64,000 nucleotides of DNA from VXNE01 sp965205735 (lineage in GTDB: Bacteria; Pseudomonadota; Gammaproteobacteria; Pseudomonadales; Azotimanducaceae): positions 620,001 through 684,000 of the forward strand of contig OZ242179.1 of assembly GCA_965205735.1 (NCBI GenBank), read 5' to 3'. Made by a program: the position numbers and the translations under genes. Below are positions 18,004-26,623 of this stretch, in pieces. The notes beneath the pieces were generated by a model. That model was not told the DNA's origin, did no database searches, and was given only the letters and a program-made list of their open reading frames with translations. Numbering within the stretch: the stretch's first letter is position 1; each line of letters opens with the position of its first letter.

Positions 18004-19587
18004 CTACTCGTGCATCAGGCGCTTGAGCAGCGGCGTCACCAGCATCACCGCAACGCCGATGGCGACGCCCGCATAGCCGATGGGCTCGAATGTCGCAACA
18101 TAGGTGGGCAGCGACGCTAGCGCATCCACCTCGACGCCGGGTGTCCGTTCCACCGCCGCCATCCCGGCGATCTGGCCCGCCAGGAAGCTTGCCGCCGCGC
18201 TGGACAAAAACCAGACGCCCATCATCAGCCCCAGCATCTTCGCCACCGATAGCCGCGTGACCATCGACAGCCCGACGGGCGAGATGCAGAGCTCTCCCGT
18301 GGTGTGGAGCATGTACGCGAGCACCAGCCAAGCGACGGCCACCTGTCCCGCAGAGTCGGCATGGCCGGCACCGTAGACCAAGACCAGGAAACCCAGTCCG
18401 GCCTGCACGACGCCCAAACCAAACTTCATCGGGGTCGACGGCTCCATGCCGCGGCGCGCCAATTCCCGCCACGCGATCGAAAACAGCGGTGCCAGGAGAA
18501 TCACGAAAGCGGGATTCAGGAAGCCCATTTGCGAGGCCTGCATCTGAACGCCGAGCAATCCCTTGTGGACATTGCGCTCGGTGAAAAAGGTCATGCTGGT
18601 TCCCGCCTGCTCGAACAGCGTCCAGAAGACGACGGATATGAGCGTCAGGAATAGCACCGCGAACATCCTGTCCCGCTCTACGCGGCTGCATCGCAGGACC
18701 GAATACAGCACGACGCCGACAACAGCCGCTGCTGAAACGATGCCGAGCAGGCTGCCGACGATGGCGCGGTGCTGCAAAAGCCACCAGGTCGCTCCAATCG
18801 CGACAACGGCGCCGAGGTAGATCGCGTTTTCCCGCGTAATGCCCGCCAGGCGTTCCCGCAGCACCGACGGCGCCGGAGGTTCGCCCGCTCCGCGAAACCA
18901 GTGCTGGCCGCCGATGAACGTCGCCAGTCCCGCCAGCATCCCGATCCCCGCGAGGCCGAAGCCATAGCCCCACCCGTAACGCTGGCCGAGCCATCCGCAA
19001 AGCAACATTGCGGACAAAGCGCCCACATTGATTCCCATGTAGAAAATGGTGAATCCCTGATCGCGCCGCACGTCGTCGGCCGCATACAGTTGACCGACGA
19101 TGTTCGATATCGCCGGTTTGAGGAAACCCACGCCCACGATGATGCACGCGAGCGCGAGGTATAACGCGCCGACCGAGAAACCGTCCCTGGCCACCTGACC
19201 GTCGACCAGAGTCGCCGGCGCGCCTTCGAACGCCATCAACCCGTGTCCGCAGCAGAGCAGAATCGCCCCCACCACGACCGCCTTTCGGAATCCGAGATAC
19301 CGATCGGCGATGACACCGCCAATGATGGGCATGAGGTACACCATCGAACCGTAGGTGGCGACGAGGCCGCTCGCAAAGCGGTCGTCGAACAGGAAGTGAT
19401 GCGCCAGGTAGAGCACGAGCAAGGCGCGCATTCCGTAGTAGCTGAACCGCTCCCACATCTCGGCGAAGAACAGCACGAAGAGACCCCGAGGATGGCCCAG
19501 CAGGGTGACTTCCTCGCCTTGAGGAGTCGGATGCGCTGCGGCCGCGCGTCGGCTGTCGCCGCCCTCGCCGGCGCTTGCGCGCGTCAC
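18004..19587 (-). CDS. Proton-dependent oligopeptide (POT/PTR2) transporter
   Basis: This is a 527-residue major-facilitator protein with 12 to 14 membrane spans. The FFAEMWERFSYYGMRALL motif (about residues 40-57) carries the ExxER-type proton-coupling residues of the POT family, and GGVIADRYLGFRKAV is the PTR2 signature. It imports di- and tripeptides with protons across the inner membrane. Its ATG overlaps the TGA of the upstream ABC ATPase gene by four bases, so peptide uptake by two energy sources may be co-expressed. Confidence 0.9.
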   Translation of the reverse strand: MTRASAGEGGDSRRAAAAHPTPQGEEVTLLGHPRGLFVLFFAEMWERFSYYGMRALLVLYLAHHFLFDDRFASGLVATYGSMVYLMPIIGGVIADRYLGFRKAVVVGAILLCCGHGLMAFEGAPATLVDGQVARDGFSVGALYLALACIIVGVGFLKPAISNIVGQLYAADDVRRDQGFTIFYMGINVGALSAMLLCGWLGQRYGWGYGFGLAGIGMLAGLATFIGGQHWFRGAGEPPAPSVLRERLAGITRENAIYLGAVVAIGATWWLLQHRAIVGSLLGIVSAAAVVGVVLYSVLRCSRVERDRMFAVLFLTLISVVFWTLFEQAGTSMTFFTERNVHKGLLGVQMQASQMGFLNPAFVILLAPLFSIAWRELARRGMEPSTPMKFGLGVVQAGLGFLVLVYGAGHADSAGQVAVAWLVLAYMLHTTGELCISPVGLSMVTRLSVAKMLGLMMGVWFLSSAAASFLAGQIAGMAAVERTPGVEVDALASLPTYVATFEPIGYAGVAIGVAVMLVTPLLKRLMHE

Positions 19588-21188
19588 TGTCGCAGGGCTT
19601 CCTCGTCGGTGGCCATGTCGAGCGCGGCCGCGAACAACGCGCGCGAATACGGGTTCCGAGGCCGATCGAAGACCTCGTCCGCGGGCCCCTGCTCCACAAT
19701 CTCGCCGTCGCGCATGACGATGATCCAGTTTGCGAGCGCACGCACGACCTTGAGATCGTGGCTGACGAACAAGTAGCCCAGGTTGTGCCTCTTCTGCAAG
19801 TCGCGCAGCAGGTCCACGATCTGCGCCTGCACGGACATGTCGAGGGCTGAGGTGGGTTCATCGAGCACGACGAAACGCGGCTTCAGCACCATCGCGCGCG
19901 CGATGGAGATGCGTTGCCGCTGGCCGCCCGAGAATTCATGCGGATAGCGTTCCATCTGGTCGGGGTCCAGGCCGACCTCCGCCATGACTTCGCGCACGCG
20001 CTCGCGACGGTCCTCCTTCGAGACCTCCGGATTGTGAACGCGCAGGCCTTCTTCAATGATCTGCTGCGCGGTCATTCGCGGCGACAGCGAGCCGTAGGGG
20101 TCCTGAAATACGATCTGCATATTCTTGCGCAACCCCACCAGGTCGCGTCGCTTTACGGCACCGATATCCTGGCCATCGAAGCGCAGTTCACCCTCCGCCG
20201 CGAGGAGCCGCAACATGGCAAGGCCCAGTGTCGTCTTGCCCGAGCCGGATTCGCCGACCACCCCCACCGTCTGGCCCACGCGAACGGTGACGTCCACGCT
20301 CTTGACGGCGGTGAAGTATCGACTGCCACCCAGCCAGCTCTTGCCCATGGCGTACTTGACCGTCAGGTTTTCCGCTGCGGCCACAACCGGCGCCGTCGTG
20401 TCGTCGTGCGCGGGGTCGCCCTTGGGCTCCGCTGCCAACAGGTGTTGCGTATAGCTATGCTTCGGCGCATGGAACACGCGTTCCGCAGGACCGGTTTCGA
20501 CGATTTCGCCTTCCGTCATTACGCACACCCGGTCGGCCATGTTGCGAACGATGCCGAGGTCGTGCGTGATCAACAACATCGCCATCCCGAGTTCGCGCTG
20601 CAGTTCCTTCAGAAGCCTGAGTATCTGGGCCTGGATGGTCACGTCGAGCGCCGTGGTCGGTTCGTCGGCGATCAACAGCGACGGTTCGTTGGCCAGGGCC
20701 ATCGCGATCATGACGCGCTGTCGCTGGCCGCCTGAAAGCTCGTGTGGATACGCGCCGAGGCGGCTTTCCGCTTCTTGCAGGCCAACGCGTAGAAGGAGTT
20801 CAAGCGTACGCTCGCGGGCTTCGACTCGGCTCAGCCGCTTGTGCACGATCAGTGATTCGCCCACCTGCTTGGCGATGTTGTGCAACGGATTGAGGGAGGT
20901 CATCGGCTCCTGGAAGACCATGCTCACCATGCCTCCGCGCGCATCGAGCAATCGTGCCTTGTCCGCACCGATCATCTCTTCGCCATTGACCAGGATGCTG
21001 CCCTTGGGGTGGCTGGCCTGCGGATAGGGCAGCAACTGCAGGACGGACAAGGCCGTAACGGACTTGCCGGAACCCGACTCGCCGACAAGCGCAACCGTTT
21101 CACCGGACGCGATGTCGAAGGAGACGCCACGCACGGCTTGTACCTCGCCGAAATTCACATGGAGATCACGCACCTCGAGCAAACTCAC
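19584..21188 (-). CDS. Peptide-type ABC transporter ATP-binding protein, two fused ATPase domains (YejF/DppDF type)
   Basis: This protein has about 534 residues from the GTG at 21188, which sits 5 bases after GGGAGGA; the frame is open further upstream without a better start. Each half has a full ATPase set: GESGSGKS and LSGGQRQR in the first, GESGSGKTT and FSGGQRQR in the second, each with a Walker B Asp-Glu. Between them is the oligopeptide-type C-terminal extension that contacts peptides or permease. Permease and binding-protein genes normally sit beside it but are absent here, so it must serve subunits encoded elsewhere. It is coupled to the POT gene. Confidence 0.9.
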   Translation of the reverse strand: MSLLEVRDLHVNFGEVQAVRGVSFDIASGETVALVGESGSGKSVTALSVLQLLPYPQASHPKGSILVNGEEMIGADKARLLDARGGMVSMVFQEPMTSLNPLHNIAKQVGESLIVHKRLSRVEARERTLELLLRVGLQEAESRLGAYPHELSGGQRQRVMIAMALANEPSLLIADEPTTALDVTIQAQILRLLKELQRELGMAMLLITHDLGIVRNMADRVCVMTEGEIVETGPAERVFHAPKHSYTQHLLAAEPKGDPAHDDTTAPVVAAAENLTVKYAMGKSWLGGSRYFTAVKSVDVTVRVGQTVGVVGESGSGKTTLGLAMLRLLAAEGELRFDGQDIGAVKRRDLVGLRKNMQIVFQDPYGSLSPRMTAQQIIEEGLRVHNPEVSKEDRRERVREVMAEVGLDPDQMERYPHEFSGGQRQRISIARAMVLKPRFVVLDEPTSALDMSVQAQIVDLLRDLQKRHNLGYLFVSHDLKVVRALANWIIVMRDGEIVEQGPADEVFDRPRNPYSRALFAAALDMATDEEALRQ

Positions 21189-21192
21189 GCGT

Positions 21193-21321
21193 CTATCCTC
21201 CCCCGCCAGTTGATTGGCGACAAAATCGCCCGATGCCCGCATTTCCGCCGGCGGCTTCGATGAAATCCAGCACCCCGGCACGCAGCGGCGCTATGGTGCC
21301 TGGAATCGCCAAGTTCAGCAT
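21193..21321 (-). CDS. Possible 42-residue leader or upstream ORF before the ABC ATPase gene
   Basis: A short open frame starts at the ATG at 21321-21319, preceded by GAGGAAGGAC at ideal spacing. It ends with a TAG whose preceding bases form the ribosome site of the ABC ATPase gene, four bases before its GTG. The product begins MLNLAIPGTIAPLRAG and has no recognisable domain. Its position suggests translational coupling, a leader peptide, or a remnant of a lost upstream gene. The evidence is the ribosome site and arrangement only. Confidence 0.35.
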   Translation of the reverse strand: MLNLAIPGTIAPLRAGVLDFIEAAGGNAGIGRFCRQSTGGGG

Positions 21322-21472
21322 TGTCCTTCCTCTGCGGAATACGGCGGCCGCCGCCATTGTACAGTGTCATCGCGCACGGGATTTGGCGTGCCGCCACGCG
21401 AGCTGTCCGTATACACTGGACGGACTCGGGGTGCGGATAGTACCGTGACCTCCTGGACCACCGGAGCCTGTC

Positions 21473-21880
21473 ATGTCGCAACAGAATCTGAAGAAAGCCG
21501 GTCTCAAGGTCACCCTGCCGCGGCTGAAAGTCCTGCAAGTCCTGGAAAACGCCGAACCGCACCACATGAGCGCCGAGGATGTCTACAAACACCTGCTCGA
21601 AACCGACGATTCCGTCGGACTCGCGACGGTCTATCGAGTGCTTACCCAGTTCCAAGCCGCTGGCATCGTCGAACGACACAACTTCGACGACGGCCACGCC
21701 GTATACGAACTCGCGGACCAGGAGCACCACGACCACATGGTCGACATAGACACGGGGACCGTGACCGAGTTCGTGAACGACCGCATCGAAGCCTTGCAGC
21801 GGAAAATTGTCGAAGAGCACGGCTATCGACTGGTAGACCACGAACTGGTGCTCTACGTGCGCAAGCGCGAACAGGAGTGA
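21473..21880 (+). CDS. fur: Ferric uptake regulator Fur
   Basis: This 135-residue protein has a winged-helix N-terminus (LKVTLPRLKVLQVLE, and GLATVYRVLTQF as the recognition helix) and the HHDHMV metal-binding block of Fur. The usual Cys pair after HHDH is replaced by VDIDTG, as in some Fur proteins that do not need a structural zinc. It represses iron-uptake genes when loaded with Fe(II). It is transcribed alone, divergently from the peptide-transport genes, with a 284-bp spacer that also holds the small ORF at 21193-21321. Confidence 0.9.
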   Translation: MSQQNLKKAGLKVTLPRLKVLQVLENAEPHHMSAEDVYKHLLETDDSVGLATVYRVLTQFQAAGIVERHNFDDGHAVYELADQEHHDHMVDIDTGTVTEFVNDRIEALQRKIVEEHGYRLVDHELVLYVRKREQE

Positions 21881-22034
21881 CGCAACGCGGTTCTCGCGGG
21901 ACGATACTCGAGCGTCGGGTCCCCGCAACGCCATAAGTCGGCACTACACGGGATCCTTGCCCTGCATGTCCGCCCGTCACGATATCCGTTTACACAAGGG
22001 AGGAGGAATCTGGCTCGGGACCGAACGACTCTGG

Positions 22035-23270
22035 CTATGACTCCGGCCACAAGGGCACCGACGCAGGACGTGTCGGCGACCCCTCCCCCGTAAGTCGCGC
22101 GTCCGCCAAAAAGCTTGCGAACAGCCCGGGATGGAGCGCCTTCAACTCGCCGCGGAGTCCCACGTCTTGCGCGTTCGTCGTTAGCAGCGCCATTGCCAGG
22201 TCGAATGCGCGGCCCGGCCCGGCAGGGTCACCGCTCGGTTCAAGCGCGCGGGCTAGTCCCGGCTCCTGCAACAGCATCCAGGCAGGAAACCACTCGACCA
22301 ATATTTCCGGCGCCGGGTCTTGTTCCTCCGCGCTCCGCCACGCCCTCCGCAACGGCAAGTCGGGAAAGTCGGGCGACTCGATGAGTTCCTTGAAGTGCTG
22401 CGGCGCCACGCGGCAGATTTCGAACCAACGCCGAACCGCGCTCAGTCGATCATGAAGCCGCCATTCGGCCTCCGCAAGCAGTCCGAGCAGCACCGGTACG
22501 CGCGCGTATCCTCGAACCGCGCGCACTGAACGCTTGACGTTGTCCCAGTCGAGGCCACTACGGTATGCCCAACTCGCGTGGCGGTCAGGACGCTGCGGAT
22601 CGAATCGCGCCGCATCGAGCGCACTTCCGATATCCCGCCATAGCGGCCTCAGGAAGTCGCTGGCGCTCCCGGCGAGCAACGTCGAAGCCGCCGGCAGCCA
22701 CTCTTCTAACAACTTCTCATACCATTCAAGTGCCTGCGCGTGATCCTGCGGAACCGGCAGCTCGAGCGCTTCGATCAGAGCGGCGGCAGGTGCGCGGTAG
22801 CGGTGCTCGGGGGCGACCCTGGCAAGTTGCGCGAGCGCACGCCGGGCATTGTCGGGACTACGCGCCCGTAGCGCTTCAACCAGGGCATTGGTCGCCACGA
22901 CCTCCGCGCTGTCCAGGAAAATGTCTCGCTGGGCTTCCTGGGATTCGCGGCCATAGCGGGTATGCAGCAGCTCGTCTAGCGTCTGCTCAGAAGACGCCGC
23001 GAGACGCCTGCCGGCGTGTTTGCCCCAGCCGTCGTAGACGACCCGCTTGGCGGTCAGGCCGAGCATCCTGGAATACGCCCGCGCCGATTCCAGCACCGGT
23101 CTCACCGCGCCTGGGCCACCGATCAGAACCGCATCGAGGTCACCAAGGTCGCCCCTGCGCCACGCCAGGTAGTCGTCGTAGGAAAGCCGGTTCATGGCCA
23201 ACAACAGCTCTACGGGCGAGTAGACCCCAGTTTCCAGGACCAATTCCTCCAGGATCGATCGGGCGTTCAC
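22035..23270 (-). CDS. Protein of unknown function, helical, coupled to an alpha/beta hydrolase
   Basis: This protein has about 411 residues, starting at a GTG whose GTGA overlaps the hydrolase stop by four bases. I recognise no domain. The N-terminus (RSILEELVLETGVYSPVELL, then MNRLSYDDYLAWRRG) and the rest look all-helical with alternating Leu/Ala and Arg, like a tetratricopeptide-type scaffold. WYEKLLEEWLPAA and YARVPVLLGLLAEAEWR are typical segments. No signal peptide or membrane span is seen. Coupling to the hydrolase suggests they work together. Confidence 0.7.
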   Translation of the reverse strand: MNARSILEELVLETGVYSPVELLLAMNRLSYDDYLAWRRGDLGDLDAVLIGGPGAVRPVLESARAYSRMLGLTAKRVVYDGWGKHAGRRLAASSEQTLDELLHTRYGRESQEAQRDIFLDSAEVVATNALVEALRARSPDNARRALAQLARVAPEHRYRAPAAALIEALELPVPQDHAQALEWYEKLLEEWLPAASTLLAGSASDFLRPLWRDIGSALDAARFDPQRPDRHASWAYRSGLDWDNVKRSVRAVRGYARVPVLLGLLAEAEWRLHDRLSAVRRWFEICRVAPQHFKELIESPDFPDLPLRRAWRSAEEQDPAPEILVEWFPAWMLLQEPGLARALEPSGDPAGPGRAFDLAMALLTTNAQDVGLRGELKALHPGLFASFLADARLTGEGSPTRPASVPLWPES

Positions 23271-24052
23271 GTTTGCGACAATCCCGCCAAGTAGTCGTCC
23301 ACCGCCTGCCAGAACTCCAGATGGAGCGGAAACGCACCGTGGCGAACATCTATGGTGCGAAACTCGACCGGTGAGCCCTCCTCGACAGCCTGCATTGCCC
23401 GCACCATCGCCTGGCTTTCCTCGTAAGGGATAACCCCGTCCTTCGATGACGCGATGACGAGCGTCGGGGGCATGGCGTCTACGACGGCCTCGGCGCGAAA
23501 CGGATGTCGCAGCATCCAACGCACGGGAAATATCCGAAAGTGCTTCTGCGCGATGCGAGCGATGCTGCGGTAGGGGCTTACGAGTATCGCGGCGTCGGGT
23601 TTGACGCGCGCCGCAGCCAGCGCCGCGATGCCGGTGCCGAGGCTCGAGCCGAACAGCACCAGGGGTCGGCCGGGAAATCGCGCCTTCGTCCACTCCGAGA
23701 CGGCCACGGCGTCTTCCACCAAATCGCGTTCCGAGGGTTTCCCGGTGCTTTCGCCGTATCCGCGATAGTTTAGAAGCACGGTAGTCGCGTGTCGGTCGGC
23801 AAAATAATCAATGTTTCCCGATACTTCCTCGGCGTTTCCACCGAAATAGACGATGAGCGGCCCGGTCCGCTCCCCGTTGACGATCCAGCCACGCAGCACA
23901 GCATCGGAGCGTTCGATTTCCACGGGAACCGCTGCGGTGTGCAGGGGCTGATGCGCCAATGCCCGAGGGTAGAAGAGGAGCTTCTCCTGCGCCGCCCATA
24001 GCAGCGCGCAGGCGGCGAGGTAGGCGAGAGACAGAGCGGCGGCGAACGACAT
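23267..24052 (-). CDS. Alpha/beta hydrolase, membrane-anchored (ABHD17/YfhR-like)
   Basis: This protein has about 261 residues from the ATG at 24052, which gives an N-terminal membrane anchor (SFAAALSLAYLAACALLWAA). The nucleophile elbow is GSSLG, the oxyanion region is YFGGNAEE, and LNYRGYGES, ASSKDGVIP (acid) and RHGAFP (His) complete the fold. This pattern matches the BEM46/YfhR group of serine hydrolases with unknown substrate. A start further upstream at 24124 is possible but would place charged residues before the anchor. Confidence 0.82.
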   Translation of the reverse strand: MSFAAALSLAYLAACALLWAAQEKLLFYPRALAHQPLHTAAVPVEIERSDAVLRGWIVNGERTGPLIVYFGGNAEEVSGNIDYFADRHATTVLLNYRGYGESTGKPSERDLVEDAVAVSEWTKARFPGRPLVLFGSSLGTGIAALAAARVKPDAAILVSPYRSIARIAQKHFRIFPVRWMLRHPFRAEAVVDAMPPTLVIASSKDGVIPYEESQAMVRAMQAVEEGSPVEFRTIDVRHGAFPLHLEFWQAVDDYLAGLSQT

Positions 24053-24270
24053 CACGAATATCACCCCGGGTCGTAATTGCACAATTGTATGCCCCAAGGA
24101 CCTTCCGGCTCGCGCCTGGGCCACGGATTATATGTCGCCCTTTTGCGCCCGCTGCACCTGGCGGGCTGGAAAGAATGACCCGGTCCTCCATTGCAACCAG
24201 TGGCGGCGCGGCTTTTCAATCCATCGCCGCCACGAATACCATAGGACTTTTCTCCGGGAAGGAATCGACG

Positions 24271-24975
24271 ATGTCGCAGTTCGATGAAAGTGTGCTGGAT
24301 GCCTTGCGCGCGCTGGATACGCCAACGGTATGCAACGCGTTGGAAGTGGTCGCGCCGAGACGGCGGGGCTATGGCTACACGGTGGAACCATTGGTCTGCA
24401 CCCGTCCGGAACTGGGCTCCATGGTCGGATATGCGCGTACCGCCGTCATCCGCGCCATGCATCCTGCCGACCTTTCCGGCAGCGAAGCGCAAGCCTTGCG
24501 GCAAGGCTACTACTCCTACATCGACGACGGACCCAAGCCGGCGATCATCGTCATCCAGGATCTGGATGGAGAATCCCGAGGATACGGGTCGTTCTGGGGA
24601 GAAGTTAACAGCAACATCCATTGCGGGCTCGGCTGCGTCGGCCTCATCACCGACGGCAGCGTGCGCGACCTGCCCGATATCGCCGATGGATTTCAGATGC
24701 TAGCCGACCGCGTCGGGCCGTCACACGCGTTCGTGCACACCGTAGGTTTCGGCACGCCCATCACCGTCGCCGGGATGCGCGTAACGGATGGAGACCTGAT
24801 ACACGCGGACCAGCACGGCGCAGTGGTCGTTCCGGCGGACGTGGCGAAGGACGTACCCGAGGCGGCGGCGCTGATCGCGCGCCGCGAAGCGGTCGTCATC
24901 AAGGCCTCCCAGCAAGAAGGATTCAATTTCAAACGCCTGCGGGAGGCGTGGGGAGATCAAGCCGAGGTGCACTGA
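24271..24975 (+). CDS. RraA-like/HMG aldolase-family protein
   Basis: This 234-residue protein starts at an ATG after GGGAAGGA. It has the family pattern DTPTVCNALE, GYARTA, then WGEVNSN and the catalytic LGCVGLITDGSVRD with the Arg-Asp pair that binds magnesium. In this family some members are 4-hydroxy-4-methyl-2-oxoglutarate aldolases and others (RraA) bind RNase E. The active-site Arg-Asp favours an aldolase or decarboxylase. Its stop overlaps the ATG of the next gene by one base, linking it to the thioredoxin-like protein. Confidence 0.82.
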   Translation: MSQFDESVLDALRALDTPTVCNALEVVAPRRRGYGYTVEPLVCTRPELGSMVGYARTAVIRAMHPADLSGSEAQALRQGYYSYIDDGPKPAIIVIQDLDGESRGYGSFWGEVNSNIHCGLGCVGLITDGSVRDLPDIADGFQMLADRVGPSHAFVHTVGFGTPITVAGMRVTDGDLIHADQHGAVVVPADVAKDVPEAAALIARREAVVIKASQQEGFNFKRLREAWGDQAEVH

Positions 24976-26537
24976 TGCCCGCCCTGCTTCCCGCCTTTTC
25001 GCTGCGGGGTCTGGACGGTAGAACGCACGCTTTCCCGCAGGCGGGGAAGTCGGTGCTCTGCTTCGTCAAGGAAGACTGTCCGACGTGCAACCTGGTGATG
25101 CCGCTGATCGAGGTTTTACACAGGGAATCGGACCTGGATGTCCTGATCACCGGCCAGACCACCGAAGGCAACGCGGTATTGTCCCGCCGACATTCGCTGA
25201 CCGCGCCGGTGCTCGATGACTCCGCCCTCAAGGTTTCGTTCGCCTACGATGTCGAGACCGTTCCGCTGGTCATCGCGGCCGGCGGCGAAGGCGTCGAAGC
25301 GGACCGCCTGGTCGGCTTCGACAAGAACGAATGGCGCACATTCTTCGAACGTCATGCCGAAGGCGCGGCCGTGGATTGGAACGCGTATCCCGATTGGCGA
25401 CCGGGCTGCGGTTCCCTGACCCAGGATCCAATCATCGGAGAACGCCTTCGCGCCGCTTCGGAAAACAGTCCGCTGCGCGCGCGGCGGATAGAGATTGCGC
25501 CGAGCGACGACGTGCACGAATTCATGTTCGACCAGGGCTTCTCGGACGGACTGCCCGTTGTGCCGCCAACACCGGAACGCGTCCTGCGCATGCTGCAAGG
25601 GACCGCCCGCGACCCGCAATCCATTGTCGCGACAATTCCGCCTAACATGGCGCCCGCGACTGTGGAGAAGATTGCCGTCAATGCGGTCCTCGCCGGATGC
25701 AGGCCCGAGTATCTGCCGGTGGTCATAGCTGCGATCGAGGCTGCCTGCACGGACGCGTTCAACGCCCACGGCGTCATGGCGACCACCATGGGCGCGTCTC
25801 CGGTGCTGGTCGTCAACGGCCCCATCCGCCGACGGATCGGCATGAACATGGGACTCTCCGCGCTCGGCCAGGGCAACCGCGCCAACGCCACCCTCGGCCG
25901 CGCCGTGCGTCTTGCGCTGCGCAACATCGGCGGTGCGCGTCCGGGCGGCACCGAACGTTCCACACTGGGGAACCCGATGAAGTACTCCATGTGTTTCGCC
26001 GAATTCGAAGAGCGCAGCCCCTGGCCGCCATTGCACGTCGAACGCGGTTTCGACGCCCAGGACTCGGTGGTAACCCTGTTCGCCATGACCGGCGGACCCA
26101 GTTTGATCGTCGATCAAAGGTCGCGCACCGCACACCAACTCGCCGGCTCCTTCGCCCTGTCGATGGAATCCGCGCACAACGTGCGATCACACAATATGGG
26201 CGACTGCATCCTGGTGGTATCCCCGGAACACATCGATACGTTGCGCACGGGCAACTACACGAAGACCGACGTGCGCAACCGGATCCAGGAGGTCACGTCC
26301 AGGCCGCTGCGCCACCTGGTCGCCGACGCGGTCAGCGGGGTCGGCCTCGATCCCGCGCGCGCGGCCAGCATGCCGGATGACAAGCTCGACACCCCAGCGC
26401 CAAAGTTCTCATCGGCCGACAATATTCACATCGTCGTCGCCGGCTCCGAGGCGGGCAAGTTCTCCGCTTTCTTTCACGGCTGGGCAAGCGGGCGAGGCGG
26501 CTCCATGCCCGTCTCGCGGAAGATCGAGGCGCCTTGA
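24975..26537 (+). CDS. Two-domain protein: N-terminal thioredoxin-like domain and a C-terminal domain seen with UGSC proteins
   Basis: This protein has 520 residues. The first 115 or so are thioredoxin-like with the redox motif CPTC (C35, C38) after LCFVKED. A linker with CGSL (C145) follows. The remaining 350 residues carry DQGFSDGLPVVPPTPERV, a Gly- and Asn-rich centre (GASPVLVVNGP) and a final NIHIVVAGSEAGKFSAFFHGW. I know this large domain only as one of unknown function. The start codon overlaps the RraA-like stop (TGATG), and the UGSC selenoprotein gene follows 86 bp later, so a shared redox or C-S chemistry role is a reasonable inference. Confidence 0.65.
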   Translation: MPALLPAFSLRGLDGRTHAFPQAGKSVLCFVKEDCPTCNLVMPLIEVLHRESDLDVLITGQTTEGNAVLSRRHSLTAPVLDDSALKVSFAYDVETVPLVIAAGGEGVEADRLVGFDKNEWRTFFERHAEGAAVDWNAYPDWRPGCGSLTQDPIIGERLRAASENSPLRARRIEIAPSDDVHEFMFDQGFSDGLPVVPPTPERVLRMLQGTARDPQSIVATIPPNMAPATVEKIAVNAVLAGCRPEYLPVVIAAIEAACTDAFNAHGVMATTMGASPVLVVNGPIRRRIGMNMGLSALGQGNRANATLGRAVRLALRNIGGARPGGTERSTLGNPMKYSMCFAEFEERSPWPPLHVERGFDAQDSVVTLFAMTGGPSLIVDQRSRTAHQLAGSFALSMESAHNVRSHNMGDCILVVSPEHIDTLRTGNYTKTDVRNRIQEVTSRPLRHLVADAVSGVGLDPARAASMPDDKLDTPAPKFSSADNIHIVVAGSEAGKFSAFFHGWASGRGGSMPVSRKIEAP

Positions 26538-26587
26538 GCCCACCCGGAAGCAGGCACACCTTCGCGGCTGCCAACGCGAGGTATCGC

Positions 26588-26593
26588 TATAAT
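26588..26593 (+). promoter_or_regulatory. Perfect -10 box (TATAAT) before the selenoprotein gene
   Basis: TATAAT lies 31 bases before the selenoprotein ATG and 18 bases before its AAGGAG ribosome site. No good -35 box is at normal distance, so an extended or activator-dependent promoter is possible. It would let the selenoprotein be made separately from the two upstream genes. Confidence 0.4.
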
Positions 26594-26623
26594 CCGCCGC
26601 ATTGCCGTTCAAGGAGCCTCCCA

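Noticed and set aside
21985..22034. A GGGAGGAGG ribosome-site-like sequence after fur
   Set aside because: No start codon at a proper distance leads into an open frame, and the next frame runs only over the convergent gene.
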